Positions 1-8,961 of a stretch of DNA of 64,000 nucleotides are shown here, one piece after another; the stretch's first letter is position 1; each line of letters begins with the position of its first letter. The notes under the pieces were generated by a model, which saw only the letters and a program-made list of their open reading frames with translations, searched no databases and was not told the DNA's origin. A program made the position numbers and the translations under genes. Source of the stretch: Streptomyces wedmorensis (GTDB lineage: Bacteria; Actinomycetota; Actinomycetes; Streptomycetales; Streptomycetaceae); contig NZ_JNWK01000039.1 in the NCBI RefSeq assembly GCF_000716445.1, positions 1 through 64,000 on the forward strand. The letters run 5' to 3'.

Positions 1-1
1 C

Positions 2-148
2 GCCGCCCGCGGCACCTCCGCCACCCTCGACGCCGGCACCGCCTACGGCCGCATCTCCAACAGCCTCACCAACAGCGAAGGCGCCGACGCCGCCCTCGCC
101 ATCCACGCCACCACCTCCTACGGCAACATCACCGCCCGCAGCAACTGA
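2..148 (+). CDS. DUF4097-family beta-strand repeat protein, C-terminal end (partial)
   Basis: An open frame enters from the left edge and ends at TGA 146-148, giving 48 residues. They form short Gly/Thr/Ser/Asn-rich beta repeats (GTAYGRISNSL, then TTSYGNITARSN at the C-terminus). This is the usual ending of Streptomyces DUF4097 (adhesin-like beta-helix) proteins, whose function is not established. The N-terminus lies outside the window, so nothing can be said about a signal peptide or regulation. No clear terminator follows at once. The family call rests on the repeat pattern alone. Confidence 0.6.
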   Translation, partial: AARGTSATLDAGTAYGRISNSLTNSEGADAALAIHATTSYGNITARSN

Positions 149-1212
149 ACGACAACTCACCCCGGCGAAGCCGACAAGAACGCGTGAGAAGCGAAGAGGA
201 GGGATCGCCCGGGAGGTAGCTGACAGCAGCACGGATGCAACGACTTGGGGGAGGCGACACTTCCTACGGCATGCACAGCGCTTCAGTCCTCCCCCGGCAA
301 CTCCCTCCGTCGCCTGTTGTCGTTGACCTGGTGGTCAAGGCGAGGGAGAAGGAACATGGTCACTGCTGAGGTCGCCAGCCGCATCAGGCGGCACTACAGC
401 CCCTGCCCGGCCAAAGCCGAGGCCCGGTGGACGCTGCCTGGCAACGCTACGAGAACCGCCCCGGAAACCAGGAAGAGCCAAAGCTCCCTCACTAGATGAT
501 CCGACCGAACCGGTCCGGAGGGTCCTGCACCGGAACCGCTTTCGCTCTTTCGCGACGGTCGGGGTCGAAGCAGCGCCCGCCAGCGTCCGGGACAGGACTC
601 TGACCAGGTCGGACCAGCAATGCTCATGTCCGGGACAGTCGGACACCGTTGCTCCGGCCCGGCCCATACGAGCAAGCTCGACGCCGCACATTCCTCATGC
701 CTGAGTGCTGACTTTCCTGGGAGGAAGGTCTTCCACCACACGTCTCGATCAGGACGCGCCGCCGCTACACTCGCTGCGGCCTTCGGGCTCTTCGCCACGG
801 CCTCGCCACAGCGCCTTCCGCCCTCGCAGCGTGAGGGAGGTGTCCCCTCGCGCGCAGGAATCAGGCGCCCCGGACAAGACGGGGAAGGACCCGTTGGGCC
901 CTGCCGCGTGCGCGGCGGGGCCCAACCCCGCGCGAGCGGCAAGCAGCGTGTGCGCAGCTTGCCGCGGAGCAGGCGGGTGGGACCGTCCCTGCCGTACGCG
1001 GCGGGCGGCGTCCCCTGCTCCGCGCGGTGCGGGAGGCAGGGGACGGCGGTTACGGCCATCCCGATGGCCGGCGGGGCCATCCCCTGCAGGTGCGGGAAGC
1101 AGTGCTTCCGGAGCAGGTATTCCAGCTCGGGTGTGGCAGGAGGCGACGCAGGACGCTGCGGGAAGTGTGGCTCACGTGCTCCGTTCGCCCTCTTCGCGCG
1201 TGATCGAGGGCG
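149..1212. other. Gene-poor stretch with densely packed inverted repeats
   Basis: About 1.06 kb between the DUF4097 end and the convergent serine hydrolase. Open frames exist on both strands but show only composition-driven Arg/Pro/Gly/Ala sequence, with no ribosome sites or recognisable domains. The right part (893-1109) is a run of overlapping foldbacks, listed separately. A reading from ATG 356 (47 codons, after GAGGGAGAAGGA) is the only short ORF with a plausible ribosome site; I do not recognise it. Confidence 0.55.
893..1109. repeat. Cluster of at least six overlapping inverted repeats
   Basis: Foldbacks read directly: 893-908 with 911-926 (16 bp, one wobble, 2-nt loop); 936-944 with 957-965 (9 bp); 963-973 with 1014-1024 (11 bp); 1010-1018 with 1036-1044 (9 bp); 1054-1060 with 1063-1069 (7 bp, 2-nt loop); 1095-1101 with 1103-1109 (7 bp, 1-nt loop). 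Several share arms, so alternative folds compete. No coding explanation is evident. Confidence 0.7.
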
Positions 1213-2136
1213 TCAGCCCTGGGGCACCGCGACGTACGCCTCCCTGGGCGTGGTGGTCGGTACGTAACGGGTGGCGGTGCGCGCGGTCGGGATCAGGTCC
1301 CGGTGGATCACCTTGGACACGGCCTGGATCGTATTCACGCCGTAGGTCATCGTGCTGTTGCCGTCGGTGAGCACGGTGATGGTGTAGTCGTGGGCGGCGT
1401 CCTTGAAGGTGCCGATGCTGTGCACGCGCCAGCCACGTGTGGCGCGCTGCAGCCAGCCGTTCTTGACGTGCACGGACAGGGAGGAGGGCGCGCCGGCGGG
1501 GGTTCCCCACTTCTGCGAGGTGATGACGTTGCCCATGAGCTTGAGGATGTAGGCCCGGGCGTTGTCACTCAGGACGTTGTTCTTGGCGGTGATCAGTGAG
1601 AGCAGCCGCTGCTCGTCGGTGACGTTGATCCGGGTGAGCCCCCAGTAGCCGCCGGACCCCGGCACCGTACGCGTCATGCCGGCGGCCGCCAGGAAGCCCT
1701 TCACCTTGGTGACGCCGAGCTGGTTCCACAGGGAGGTGGTGGCGGCGTTGTCGGACTTGGTGATCATGGCGGTGGCGAGGTTGGACTCGCGTGCGGTCAG
1801 CTGCCGGTTGGTCTTCTTGGCGTCCCACAGGAGCGTCGCGAGGACGGTCACCTTCACCACGCTGGCCGAGTCGTAGGCGGTCGTGGCGCGCAGGGTGCAG
1901 GTGGTGTTCGTGGTGCGGTCGCGCAGGCCGACAGCGACCGTGCCGGCACGTGTGGCGAGGGCGGCGGTGATGTCCCTCTGCAGCTTGGCGGCGAGCCCGG
2001 CCTTGCCCGACGTGCAGCTGACCTGCGGCGCGGTAGCCGCTGCAGCAGGCGCCGCGCCCACGGCGACGGGCACGAGCACCCCGGCCGCAGCCACGGCCGG
2101 CAGCATCCGGGCACGCAGGAATATGTGGTGAGTCAT
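1213..2136 (-). CDS. Secreted class A beta-lactamase-like serine hydrolase
   Basis: 307 residues. The start ATG at 2136 has GGGGGGA about 6 nt upstream; an upstream in-frame Met precedes this site and is not favoured. The N-terminus is a Sec signal peptide (basic residues, then an Ala/Val-rich core ending near AAAATAPQ). Catalytic motifs of the penicillin-recognising serine enzymes are visible: SVVK (S92-K95), SDN (128-130) and KNG (225-227) in place of KTG. It is probably exported and acts on an ester or amide, perhaps a beta-lactam or cell-wall peptide. Streptomyces carry many such proteins that confer no resistance, so the substrate is open. It stands alone and reads toward the inverted-repeat cluster. 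Confidence 0.8.
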   Translation of the reverse strand: MTHHIFLRARMLPAVAAAGVLVPVAVGAAPAAAATAPQVSCTSGKAGLAAKLQRDITAALATRAGTVAVGLRDRTTNTTCTLRATTAYDSASVVKVTVLATLLWDAKKTNRQLTARESNLATAMITKSDNAATTSLWNQLGVTKVKGFLAAAGMTRTVPGSGGYWGLTRINVTDEQRLLSLITAKNNVLSDNARAYILKLMGNVITSQKWGTPAGAPSSLSVHVKNGWLQRATRGWRVHSIGTFKDAAHDYTITVLTDGNSTMTYGVNTIQAVSKVIHRDLIPTARTATRYVPTTTPREAYVAVPQG

Positions 2137-2544
2137 GTGGGTCCCCCCGTAAACGAAACGAACACGCCTGCGGCGCACTCGTCATAGATGACTCTCGAGC
2201 GTGCGGATGGTTGTACGAACCCAGCAAAAACTCGGGGAATCAGGCGCCACCCGTGGCACGATGCCACCGCGAACAGCCCGGCTGCTGGTCCCGGAACAGC
2301 AGCCGGTCACCTATGGACGGGTTGACGCTCCGGGGCCTGCCGCCAGAGCTGACACATCTGCACCGCTTCGAGGCGGCTGAGACAGTGGACGTCTGATGTG
2401 ACAGATGGGGCGGGCGACGCCCTTCGGAGGTCCGTTTCGGTCCTTTCGCTCCTGTCGGATCCCAACACCGCGAGCGGCACATCGGCGTCGTCACACTCGG
2501 GCTCCTCCTAGGGACTGTCTCTTTGAACCGCCCGTGAGATCGTC
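2137..2544. other. Intergenic region with an IS-end-like motif
   Basis: About 400 bp without a supported gene. The right part holds GACTGTCTCTTTGA (about 2514-2527). Its core TCTCTTTGA recurs inverted at 5788-5796 (TCAAAGAGA), beside the next IS5 relic. This suggests the terminal repeats of an IS5-type element that once spanned, or inserted within, this area. Confidence 0.4.
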
Positions 2545-2928
2545 GTGCTCGTGATCGAGTCTTGGGTGATCAGTGACGACAGCCCTGTGCCTGTGTCGTC
2601 CGAGGTGGTGCTGGAGGCTCTTCAATCGAGGATCGACGGCGGGCAGCTGGAGACGTGGCTGATCAGTTCGTCCGGACGGTCGTTGGCCTTCGTGACAAAT
2701 GCCGAGCGCGCGATGGTGATGCTGCTCGAAGACGAGGGCGATCCCGGCGAGCATGCCGTGGACCCCGGGGCCCAGGGGTCGAGCGGCGGGTTCGTCCTCT
2801 CCAATGGGCAGGACGACGAGTACCCGGATGAGGACACCGTCCCCCTCCGTGAGGCGTTCCGGCTCGTGAAGCAGATCGTTGGCACGGGCTCTTGGCCTGC
2901 GGACGCGCGCTGGGTGGTCGATCGCTGA
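2545..2928 (+). CDS. Imm1-family immunity protein
   Basis: 127 residues from GTG 2545; the ribosome site is weak, so the start is uncertain. The C-terminal half matches the Imm1 pattern: a Gly-Phe-Val strand, then NGQDDEYPDEDTVPLREAF, an amphipathic helix, and a final Trp-containing strand. In the family these proteins neutralise a toxin, often a nuclease or deaminase domain at the C-terminus of a polymorphic toxin. No toxin gene lies beside it: IS remnants start at once on both sides, so it looks like an orphan immunity gene left after rearrangement. The family assignment is fairly firm; the cognate toxin is unknown. Confidence 0.7.
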   Translation: MLVIESWVISDDSPVPVSSEVVLEALQSRIDGGQLETWLISSSGRSLAFVTNAERAMVMLLEDEGDPGEHAVDPGAQGSSGGFVLSNGQDDEYPDEDTVPLREAFRLVKQIVGTGSWPADARWVVDR

Positions 2929-2933
2929 GCGGG

Positions 2934-3739
2934 CTATCGCCGTGCCCGGATGAGAATGGCGGCGAGGTGGAGTGCGGCCTGGTAGGCGATGGCGAGCTTG
3001 TCCGTTCGCATGGCCAGGCCGCGCTACTGCTTGAGCCGGTTGATGCAGCGTTCGACTGAGTTGCGCTGCTTGTATGCCTCGGCGTCGAACGCTGGTGGGC
3101 GACCGCCGACACTGCCTCGCCGCAGCCGGTGGCCGATCTGGTCGGAGGGCTGGGGGATGACAGCGCGGATTCCGCGTCAGCGGAGGTGACGTCGGATCGC
3201 GCGGGATGAGTACGCGCGGTCCGCCAGGACGACATCGGGGCGGGTCCTCGGTCGTCCGGGGCCGCTTCGCGGAACGCGGATGGCGGCCATGACGGTCTCG
3301 AAGGCCGGGGCGTCGCCCGCCTGGCCTGCGGCGACGCGAAGGGCCAGGGGCCGTGCACGGGCGTCGCTGGCGAGATGGACCTTTGTGCTCAGGCCGCCGC
3401 GGGAGCGTCCGAGCGCGTGATCGTCGGGTTCGGCCCGGCCTGGAGCCCCTTTTTCCTGGCTCCGGCGGCGTGCTGGTGCGCTCGGCAGACGGTGGAGTCC
3501 ACCGACACGGTCCAGCCGATGTCGTCAGCGTCGTCGGCAGTTGCCAGAACTGCGGCGAGGATGCGTTCCCAGGTGCCGTCCACGGCCCACCTGATCAGGC
3601 GTTTGTGGGCGGTCCGGAACGAGCCGAGCTCGTCCGGCAGGTCGCGCCAGGGAGAGCAGGTGCGGTACTTCCACGCGATGGCTTCCAAGGTTCGGCGGTG
3701 GTCGGCCCACCGTCGGCCGCGGACCGGATCGGCCGGCAT
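2934..3739 (-). pseudogene. IS5-family transposase, degraded
   Basis: The reverse strand reads an IS5/IS427-type DDE transposase: RGRRWADHRRTLEAIAWKYR, WRDLP, SVDSTVCRAHQHAAG, then in another frame DDHALGRSRGGLSTKVHLA, and a C-terminus ending AAILIRARR. The frame is lost at the run of four C at 3446-3449 (one base short). The distal part has in-frame stops at 3177-3179 (TGA) and 3024-3026 (TAG). The N-terminal 15 or so residues seem to be missing before 3739. The A5G run at the break resembles the programmed -1 sites of this group, but the two stops show the copy is dead. Confidence 0.8.
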
Positions 3740-3787
3740 CAGCAATTCCCGTCCGGCACTGCCGGGGCCGCTCCTACGATCCGCCGT

Positions 3788-4240
3788 ATGGAGCTCGAGG
3801 TGGTGGAGCGGATCACCGCGCGACGTGCGGAGCTGGACGAACTCGAGGAACAGCCGGCCAAGCAGTTGTCCGAGGTGCGGGCCGAGCGGGACGAGCTCGC
3901 CGTGGCCGAGCGAGTTTTGCGGCGGATGGGCGAGCAGATCGCCGAGGAGCGGGCGGCGGCCGGCTCGCCGGTCGTCCAGGTGGCGGGGCGGTCGGTGCGG
4001 TTGGTCCCGGACCGTGCGCCGGGCGTGGCGGAGAGTGCGCTGCCGGCGGAGTACCAGCGCATCCTGGTCGCCGTGCGGCAGGCCGCCGGTCCGGTCGCGA
4101 CCCGGCAGATCGGTGAGGTGCTGGGGCTGGAGGTCGGGGTGCGGGGCAAGCTGGAGCCGCTGCGCGGAAAGCTGACCAAGCTCGCAGACCGCGGCTGGCT
4201 GCACAAACGGCCCGACGGCCGGTTCACCGTCCGCCCATGA
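3788..4240 (+). CDS. Coiled-coil and winged-helix-like protein, IS-associated
   Basis: 150 residues from ATG 3788. Residues 1-60 are Glu/Arg/Ala/Leu-rich and should form a long coiled coil; the central part is a short beta region; the last 50 or so residues (YQRILVAVRQAAGPV, then RGKLEPLRGKL and RGWLHKRPDGRF) look like a winged helix-turn-helix. I recognise this as a conserved actinomycete hypothetical often found next to transposases, with no established role. It may bind IS ends or regulate transposition, but that is inference. It lies between two dead transposases and starts where the first IS5 copy loses its N-terminus. The frame is intact. Confidence 0.5.
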   Translation: MELEVVERITARRAELDELEEQPAKQLSEVRAERDELAVAERVLRRMGEQIAEERAAAGSPVVQVAGRSVRLVPDRAPGVAESALPAEYQRILVAVRQAAGPVATRQIGEVLGLEVGVRGKLEPLRGKLTKLADRGWLHKRPDGRFTVRP

Positions 4241-4310
4241 CCCTGGCGGGAGCACGAACGACGGCGCCCGGGAGCGTAACTGCAGCGCCCCCGGTGGCCG
4301 TTGGGATTGT

Positions 4311-5152
4311 GTGACGAAAACCAAAGACCGGGCCGGGGACGCCGTGTCCCTGGTTTACCAGTGCCGCCTGCCGCTGTCCACGCGCACCCTGTCCTACCTC
4401 GCCGACCTGCTGCGACGCCATCTCAAAGCGATACGGTCGAGGTGGCGGACACTGCCACCTGGGAAGACCGCCGTGATCGTCCTGGCCGTCGTACTGCGGC
4501 ACGACCAGCGCCTAGCCGACATGGCCGGCGGGAACGACATCTCCGCCACCACCGTGCGTCGCTGGCGGGACGAGCTGATCGGCTGCTGGCCGCGAAGGCC
4601 CCACGCCTGGACCGCGCCCTGAAGAAGATCGCCCGGCGGGGCGGCGAGGTCGTCCTGATCGACGGCACCCTCATCCCCACCCAGCGCCGCACCGGGAAGG
4701 CGAACCGGCCGAACTACTCGGGCAAGCACCACCGTCACGGCCTGCACGTCCTCGCCCTGACCGACGAGAAAGGCCGGCTGATCTGGATATCTGCTGCCCG
4801 GCCCGGCCGCACCCACGACATCACCGCCGCCCGCCGCGACCACCTGCTGGCCCACCTGCGCGCTGCCGGCCTCGGCGCCCTGGCCGACCTGGGCTTCCTC
4901 GGCCTGGACGACGATACGGACAACCCCGTAGTCGTCACCGGATTCAAGGCCACCCGCGCCCGCAAGCTGACCCCCGGCCAGAAGGACGCCAACCGGGCAC
5001 TTGCCGCCGGACGCGTCCCCGTCGAACGCGGCTTTGCCCATCTAAAGAACTGGCGGATCCTCACCAAGCTCCGGACTGACCCCGCCCGTGCCACCCACCT
5101 GTTTCGCGCGCTGCTCGTCCTGACGAACATCGAGGCCACTAGCGACAATTGA
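4311..5152 (+). pseudogene. DDE_Tnp_4-type (HARBI1-like) transposase, frameshifted
   Basis: Frame 1 starts at GTG 4311 with an N-terminal helix-turn-helix region (LADMAGGNDISATTVRRWRD) and ends at 4622. The rest of the enzyme is one base out of phase: LLAAKAPRLDRALKKIARRG, then the catalytic stretch VVLIDGTLIPTQRRTGKAN, RPGRTHDITAARRD, LADLGFLGLDDD and the C-terminal VERGFAHLKNWRILTKLR. The break is near 4580, and one missing base would join both into about 280 residues. It could be a recent loss of function, a rare frameshift site or a sequence error. The product would be a cytosolic DNA transposase. Confidence 0.75.
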
Positions 5153-5199
5153 TCTCTACCGCAGGTAGCCCACGATCAGCACATGCCCTCGGAACCGCG

Positions 5200-5568
5200 T
5201 CACCGGGCCGGGATCGGCTGAGTGAGGTTCACCGGGTTGCCATCGGGGTCCTTAATGTGGGCGACGCGCTGTCCCCACGGCATGTCGTTGGGGCCTCCGT
5301 TGACCGAGCCGCCGAGCGCCTCCACCCGGGCGAGCGTCTCGTCGACGTCGTCGACACCGATGCTGAGCAGGATCCGCGGCGCCGCTCCGGTGCCCGGGTT
5401 CGCCTTGGCCACCAGCCCGAGGTCGGTGTCGCCGATGCGCAGGCCGAGGTAGAAGGCGGCGCCTTCCTCCGGTACCCGGAAGATCTCCTCAGCGCCGAAC
5501 AATTTCGTATAGAAGCCGAGCAGAACGTCCTGGTCGGCAGTCAGGATCACGGGCTGGATGGTGGACAT
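5200..5568 (-). CDS. VOC-family (glyoxalase/bleomycin-resistance fold) protein
   Basis: 122 residues from ATG 5568, preceded by AGGAG about 5 nt upstream. It shows the two beta-alpha-beta-beta-beta modules of the vicinal oxygen chelate fold: ADQDVLLGFYTKLFGAEE at the start and the typical ending GQRVAHIKDPDGNPVNLTQP. Family members are metal enzymes (dioxygenases, glyoxalases, epimerases, thiol transferases) or antibiotic-binding proteins; nothing here decides among these. It is a single gene between two IS remnants, so it may have been carried or stranded there. The frame is intact and codon use is typical. Confidence 0.8.
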   Translation of the reverse strand: MSTIQPVILTADQDVLLGFYTKLFGAEEIFRVPEEGAAFYLGLRIGDTDLGLVAKANPGTGAAPRILLSIGVDDVDETLARVEALGGSVNGGPNDMPWGQRVAHIKDPDGNPVNLTQPIPAR

Positions 5569-5805
5569 GGCACTCCTGTCGAGAACGGTCGTGTCGCTGG
5601 GTAGACCGTTCGAGGACGGTGAACTCATCGGCGAAACCACCCCGCCGGACGATCTACAACACAGACTGCCGCCCGCCACCAGCACGAGCACCCCGAAACG
5701 AGGTCACGCCACCCCCGCTGACCAGCCACTTCAAGATGGCGCGGCTTCACTAATCGGACGGACACATCTGATCAACTGACCATCCGATCAAAGAGACACG
5801 CTCTA

Positions 5806-6176
5806 GCCGTGCTGGTCACCGCAGCCGGTGTCTCCGACGACGTCGGCGGCATCCACCTGCTCTCGAGCATGGCCGTCGACCGCCCCCGCATCACCAAGGC
5901 CTCGGCCGACACCGGCTAGCGCACCAAAGCCGTCGAGCACGGCGCTCGGCTCGGCATCGACGTCGAAGCCATCCGCCGCGACCCGCCCAGAAGGGCTTCA
6001 AGGTGATCCCGCGGCGCTGGGTCGTCGAGCGGATCTTCGGCTGGCTCATGCATCACCGCCGCCTCGCCCACGACTACGAAGCCCTGCCTACCCGATCCGA
6101 AGCCATGATCAGCCCCGCGACGATCGACCTGATGAGCTGTCGGCTCATCCGAGAAGCCACGTTGAACTGGCGTGGT
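5806..6176 (+). pseudogene. IS5-family transposase C-terminal fragment
   Basis: The reading [39 protein letters not shown], then in a second frame [20 protein letters not shown] and [19 protein letters not shown] is the C-terminal half of an IS5-type transposase. It is cut at the left beside an inverted-repeat-like motif (5788-5796), has an in-frame TAG near 5918-5920, and shifts frame near 5990. It is a dead fragment. Confidence 0.8.
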
Positions 6177-6208
6177 AGCCCGCCCCGGCGGGCCGCAACG
6201 AGAAGGCA

Positions 6209-6630
6209 TCACCCTTCGTCGAAACCGCGGAAGGTTCGTGATTCATCAGTGGCGTCGGCGAACTCCACAAAGTCCATGTTGGCGATGCTGAGGTTGGCCG
6301 AGACGTCAGGGAACCACCGAGCGGGGACCCTGAACGTCTCCCCAGGTTCGTTTGAGAGATCTATGACCAGGAGCGGGTGATCTGGGTCGTTCAGCGTGGT
6401 TGCGTCCGCCAGGAACACGTCGCCGATCTGGTCGTCTTCGTCCGCAGCAGCCTCTTCTACCATCAAGGCATGGTCCCCACGTCGACGAAGCGGAGATCGC
6501 TGACATACGTCGCAAAGGAGTACTCGCCAGCCGCATCAACTGCGGCGCGAACCAAGTCCCATGCCCCCTCGTCGCCGAAGTCGGTACGCAGGACCAGCGA
6601 AGTCAGATCGTCAGGCTGAGGCAGAGACAT
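6209..6630 (-). pseudogene. DUF6924-type protein, single-base frameshift
   Basis: From ATG 6630 the reverse strand reads MSLPQPDDLTSLVLRTDFGD and on to FATYVSDLRFVDV, then hits a stop near 6466. The remainder continues one base out of phase ([56 protein letters not shown]) to TGA 6209. Joined, this gives about 140 residues with the layout of the DUF6924 family, whose function is unknown. One base seems missing in the G run near 6470-6478. The gene is either freshly broken or affected by a homopolymer error. Confidence 0.6.
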
Positions 6631-7040
6631 CTCGTGACGCTCTCACCGACTCCTGGTTTCTCGAACCCACCAAGGCCGACCCCTGGGCCGGAAACCGGCT
6701 TCCACACTTCGAAGGCCCCCTGCGACACGCCCTCGTGGCCACGGCCATCGACCGCACCAATACCTTCGAGGAGCTCCTGCCGGCCGCCCTGGCCTCCGTG
6801 TCGTTGTGCAGCAACCTCACCATCGCCGACGACTGGGCCCCTGCTCGCCGCGGCCTTCCCGTCCGGCCACGACCAGCGCACCCCTCTCACACCGGCCCAA
6901 CACCGCTACCTGAACGCTCTCGTCGACCACAACCTGTGCTGGCGCCACACCCACCTCATCACCACACGGTTCGACGACCTCGGACTCCCTACCCACCCGC
7001 AACGCCATCAAAGCCCTCCTGACGGACCGCCACCGTGCCA
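6610..7040 (+). pseudogene. Degraded conserved hypothetical (HEAT/SMI1-associated type tail)
   Basis: Two overlapping frames carry protein-like text: one reads LEPTKADPWAGNRLPHFEG and AIDRTNTFEELLPAAL; after about 6838 another reads LLAAAFPSGHDQRTPLTPAQ and HRYLNALVDHNLCW; near 6995 a third gives RNAIKALLTDRHR. The middle part resembles a segment (LTPxQRRxLxALVDNDxLW) seen in Streptomyces hypothetical proteins. Several frameshifts and the lack of a start make this a relic. I do not assign a function. Confidence 0.35.
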
Positions 7041-7412
7041 ACAGACCGACCCCCGAACCGAACCTCTCCCCCACCACGGCATCACAGGAATACCGCACAG
7101 TCCGAATGACTCCCCATTCCGCTGAGCAGAGTTCACGGAGCCTGGCGCGAGACATGCACGAAAGACCAGGACAGCCCTGACGGCGATGTGCCGGCTGGGG
7201 TGGTCGAAGCGGTCAGGCTGTCCCAGCCGTGGGTGAGGGTGTCGGCGATCGGGTCGTGGGAGACCTTGGGCTCACTGCCGGTGCGTCGGCGCGTCGGTCG
7301 GCGTGTAGGGCATGGATCGGTGGGCCTGCACACCGCCACGCACTCAAGGCGCGTAGCCGCACCATTGCTTCTAGCATGGAAATTGACACCTTGCTGGCTT
7401 GAAGGAGTCAAA
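7041..7412. other. Non-coding stretch upstream of the AbfB-like gene
   Basis: About 370 bp. I see no supported gene. The last 50 or so bases turn AT-rich and end in GAAGGAG, the ribosome site of the next gene, so the promoter is probably within 7360-7400. Confidence 0.4.
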
Positions 7413-7898
7413 ATGGTAGAGATGGTGAATCTTCAGTCATTCAATCGTCAAGACATGTACATTCAATCCCATAATTTTGAAGGCGAATTGAATCCGTTCG
7501 ATCCGAACAGGAAGTCCCGATTCGTCTTCCAAGTTGAGCGCGGAAACGCTTTCGACGGCACTGAGACCGCGCCCACGGTCCGCTTCAAGTCCGTCCGTCT
7601 GGACGAGGGAAATTTCTACCTACGCCATCGGAACTTCCGGCTCTATCTTGAGGCTTGGAACCCCCCGGCGCCCGTCGACGGCTTCCTGGACGATTCACTC
7701 TACTTCCTGCGTGGCGGAAAGGCTGGAAACGTGGATGCCGGCTGGGTTTCCCTCCAGTCGTTCAACTTCCGCGACCGATGGATTCGGCACCGCGACTATC
7801 ACGTCTACGTCGAATCCCTGGGCGTCAACCCGGCTTCTGCAAAGGAAGACGCCACGTTCAAGATGGTGCCGACAAGCTGGTTCTTCTTGGAGCCGTAG
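7413..7898 (+). CDS. AbfB-like beta-trefoil protein
   Basis: 161 residues from ATG 7413 with GAAGGAG about 6 nt upstream. Three imperfect repeats are visible: VNLQSFNRQDMYIQSHNFEG near the N-terminus, VRFKSVRLDEGNFYLRHRNF in the middle, and VSLQSFNFRDRWIRHRDYHV. It then ends with the AbfB hallmark of a small acidic turn before a Phe-x-x-x-Pro strand. This is the beta-trefoil carbohydrate-binding fold of arabinofuranosidase B (CBM42), here without any enzyme domain or signal peptide, so it would stay in the cytosol or leave by another route. A lectin-like role is inference. The first 100 bp are notably AT-rich for this window, which may indicate transfer. The flanks are relics. Confidence 0.65.
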   Translation: MVEMVNLQSFNRQDMYIQSHNFEGELNPFDPNRKSRFVFQVERGNAFDGTETAPTVRFKSVRLDEGNFYLRHRNFRLYLEAWNPPAPVDGFLDDSLYFLRGGKAGNVDAGWVSLQSFNFRDRWIRHRDYHVYVESLGVNPASAKEDATFKMVPTSWFFLEP

Positions 7899-8370
7899 AT
7901 CGGCTGAATTGCGACCCGGCGCCGAACCGGTCCGGTGTTCGTACGACTGCGGCCAAGTGGTGAACTTCCGGGCGGCATTTGGAGATGCCGATGGCAGCAC
8001 CGGCCAGGGCCTGGTGGCTTTGTCCACGAGACGGGTTCTGGTTCAACTCCGTGCTGAATGGCGCTCCGTTGCGGCGGGACGTCGAAGAGAGCGATGGAAG
8101 GGGTGGCGGGGCGAGGAAGGCGGGTGAGTATGGTTCGCCACTGCTTCCATCCTTCCGGGTCGAGCCAGTCTGAGGCCGGCCCGGCCCATCGTCGTCGCCG
8201 ACCACATCGCTGACCCGAACCTCCCTCCCACCAGGGCGGAGCGGGAATACCCCTCATCTCGCGTGACGCTCCCTGCCAGCTGACGCGAGCGCTTGGACGC
8301 CGCGCGGCGGGAGGCGTACGCGTCCCGACGTGGCAGTGGCCTGACGAGGTGGGGAAGCTACGAGCGATGA

Positions 8371-8700
8371 CGTCCTGTCGATCATTCCAAGTGATCCGCG
8401 GTGGCAGCCGGATCACGATACCGTCGATCGCGTCATCACTCTCGTCGAAGACCTGACTCCCGGAGCTGCCGACTGGGTGAGCGTGGAGATCGACGTGACG
8501 TGGCACGACGTAGTGACCCTCGTCGACTGAAGGGGCACCTGGCGAACATCGGCTGCCCCTTCCGCCAAGCATCCATCGACACGGATTGGTGGGGCGACCG
8601 CGTGGAGGCTCACTGCGACAGTGTTCCTCGAAGCCTCGCGCGTGGTCGTCGGCGTGGGAGCTGCGGCCTCACACCATGGCCACGCCTGATACGAGATCGC
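8371..8700 (+). pseudogene. Degraded conserved hypothetical gene
   Basis: A protein-like frame reads SIIPSDPRWQPDHDTVDRVI, LVEDLTPGAADW and VEIDVTWHDVVTLVD, stopping at TGA 8527-8529. Directly after, another frame reads ANIGCPFRQASIDTDWWGDR and VEAHCDS before breaking again. Together they match the pattern of a Streptomyces hypothetical family with a Cys-x-x-C zinc-like motif (here CPFR, second Cys lost). There is no intact start. It is a relic of unknown function. Confidence 0.35.
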
Positions 8701-8961
8701 CACAGGAACGATGACGCCGGCCACCATCGGCTTCGCGGCGACACCCAGCGCCGGAATCGTCAGTTGGCTGCTCGGCGACCGACTCGTCTCCCTGACCGGC
8801 CGACGCGCGCTGCCCCGCTCGGGACACGTCCCCGTCATCGCGCCCGCCCGCTCAATCTGGCACCGCACCAGGGATGTCACCGCGTCCGACGCATCCGCTC
8901 CGCTCCGAAGCGCCCTGGGTCGAATCCGCCGGTGACGCCCGCGGGCACCGGGTTCCGGTGG

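Noticed and set aside
893..1109. Calling the foldback cluster a Streptomyces telomere
   Set aside because: The conserved telomere start and palindrome I sequences are not visible, and intact genes lie on both sides; only the general style is similar.
335..1370. Several long Arg/Pro/Ala-rich open frames on both strands in the first 1.4 kb
   Set aside because: No ribosome sites, no motifs and mutually overlapping frames; the length is explained by high GC. The inverted-repeat structure is the better description.
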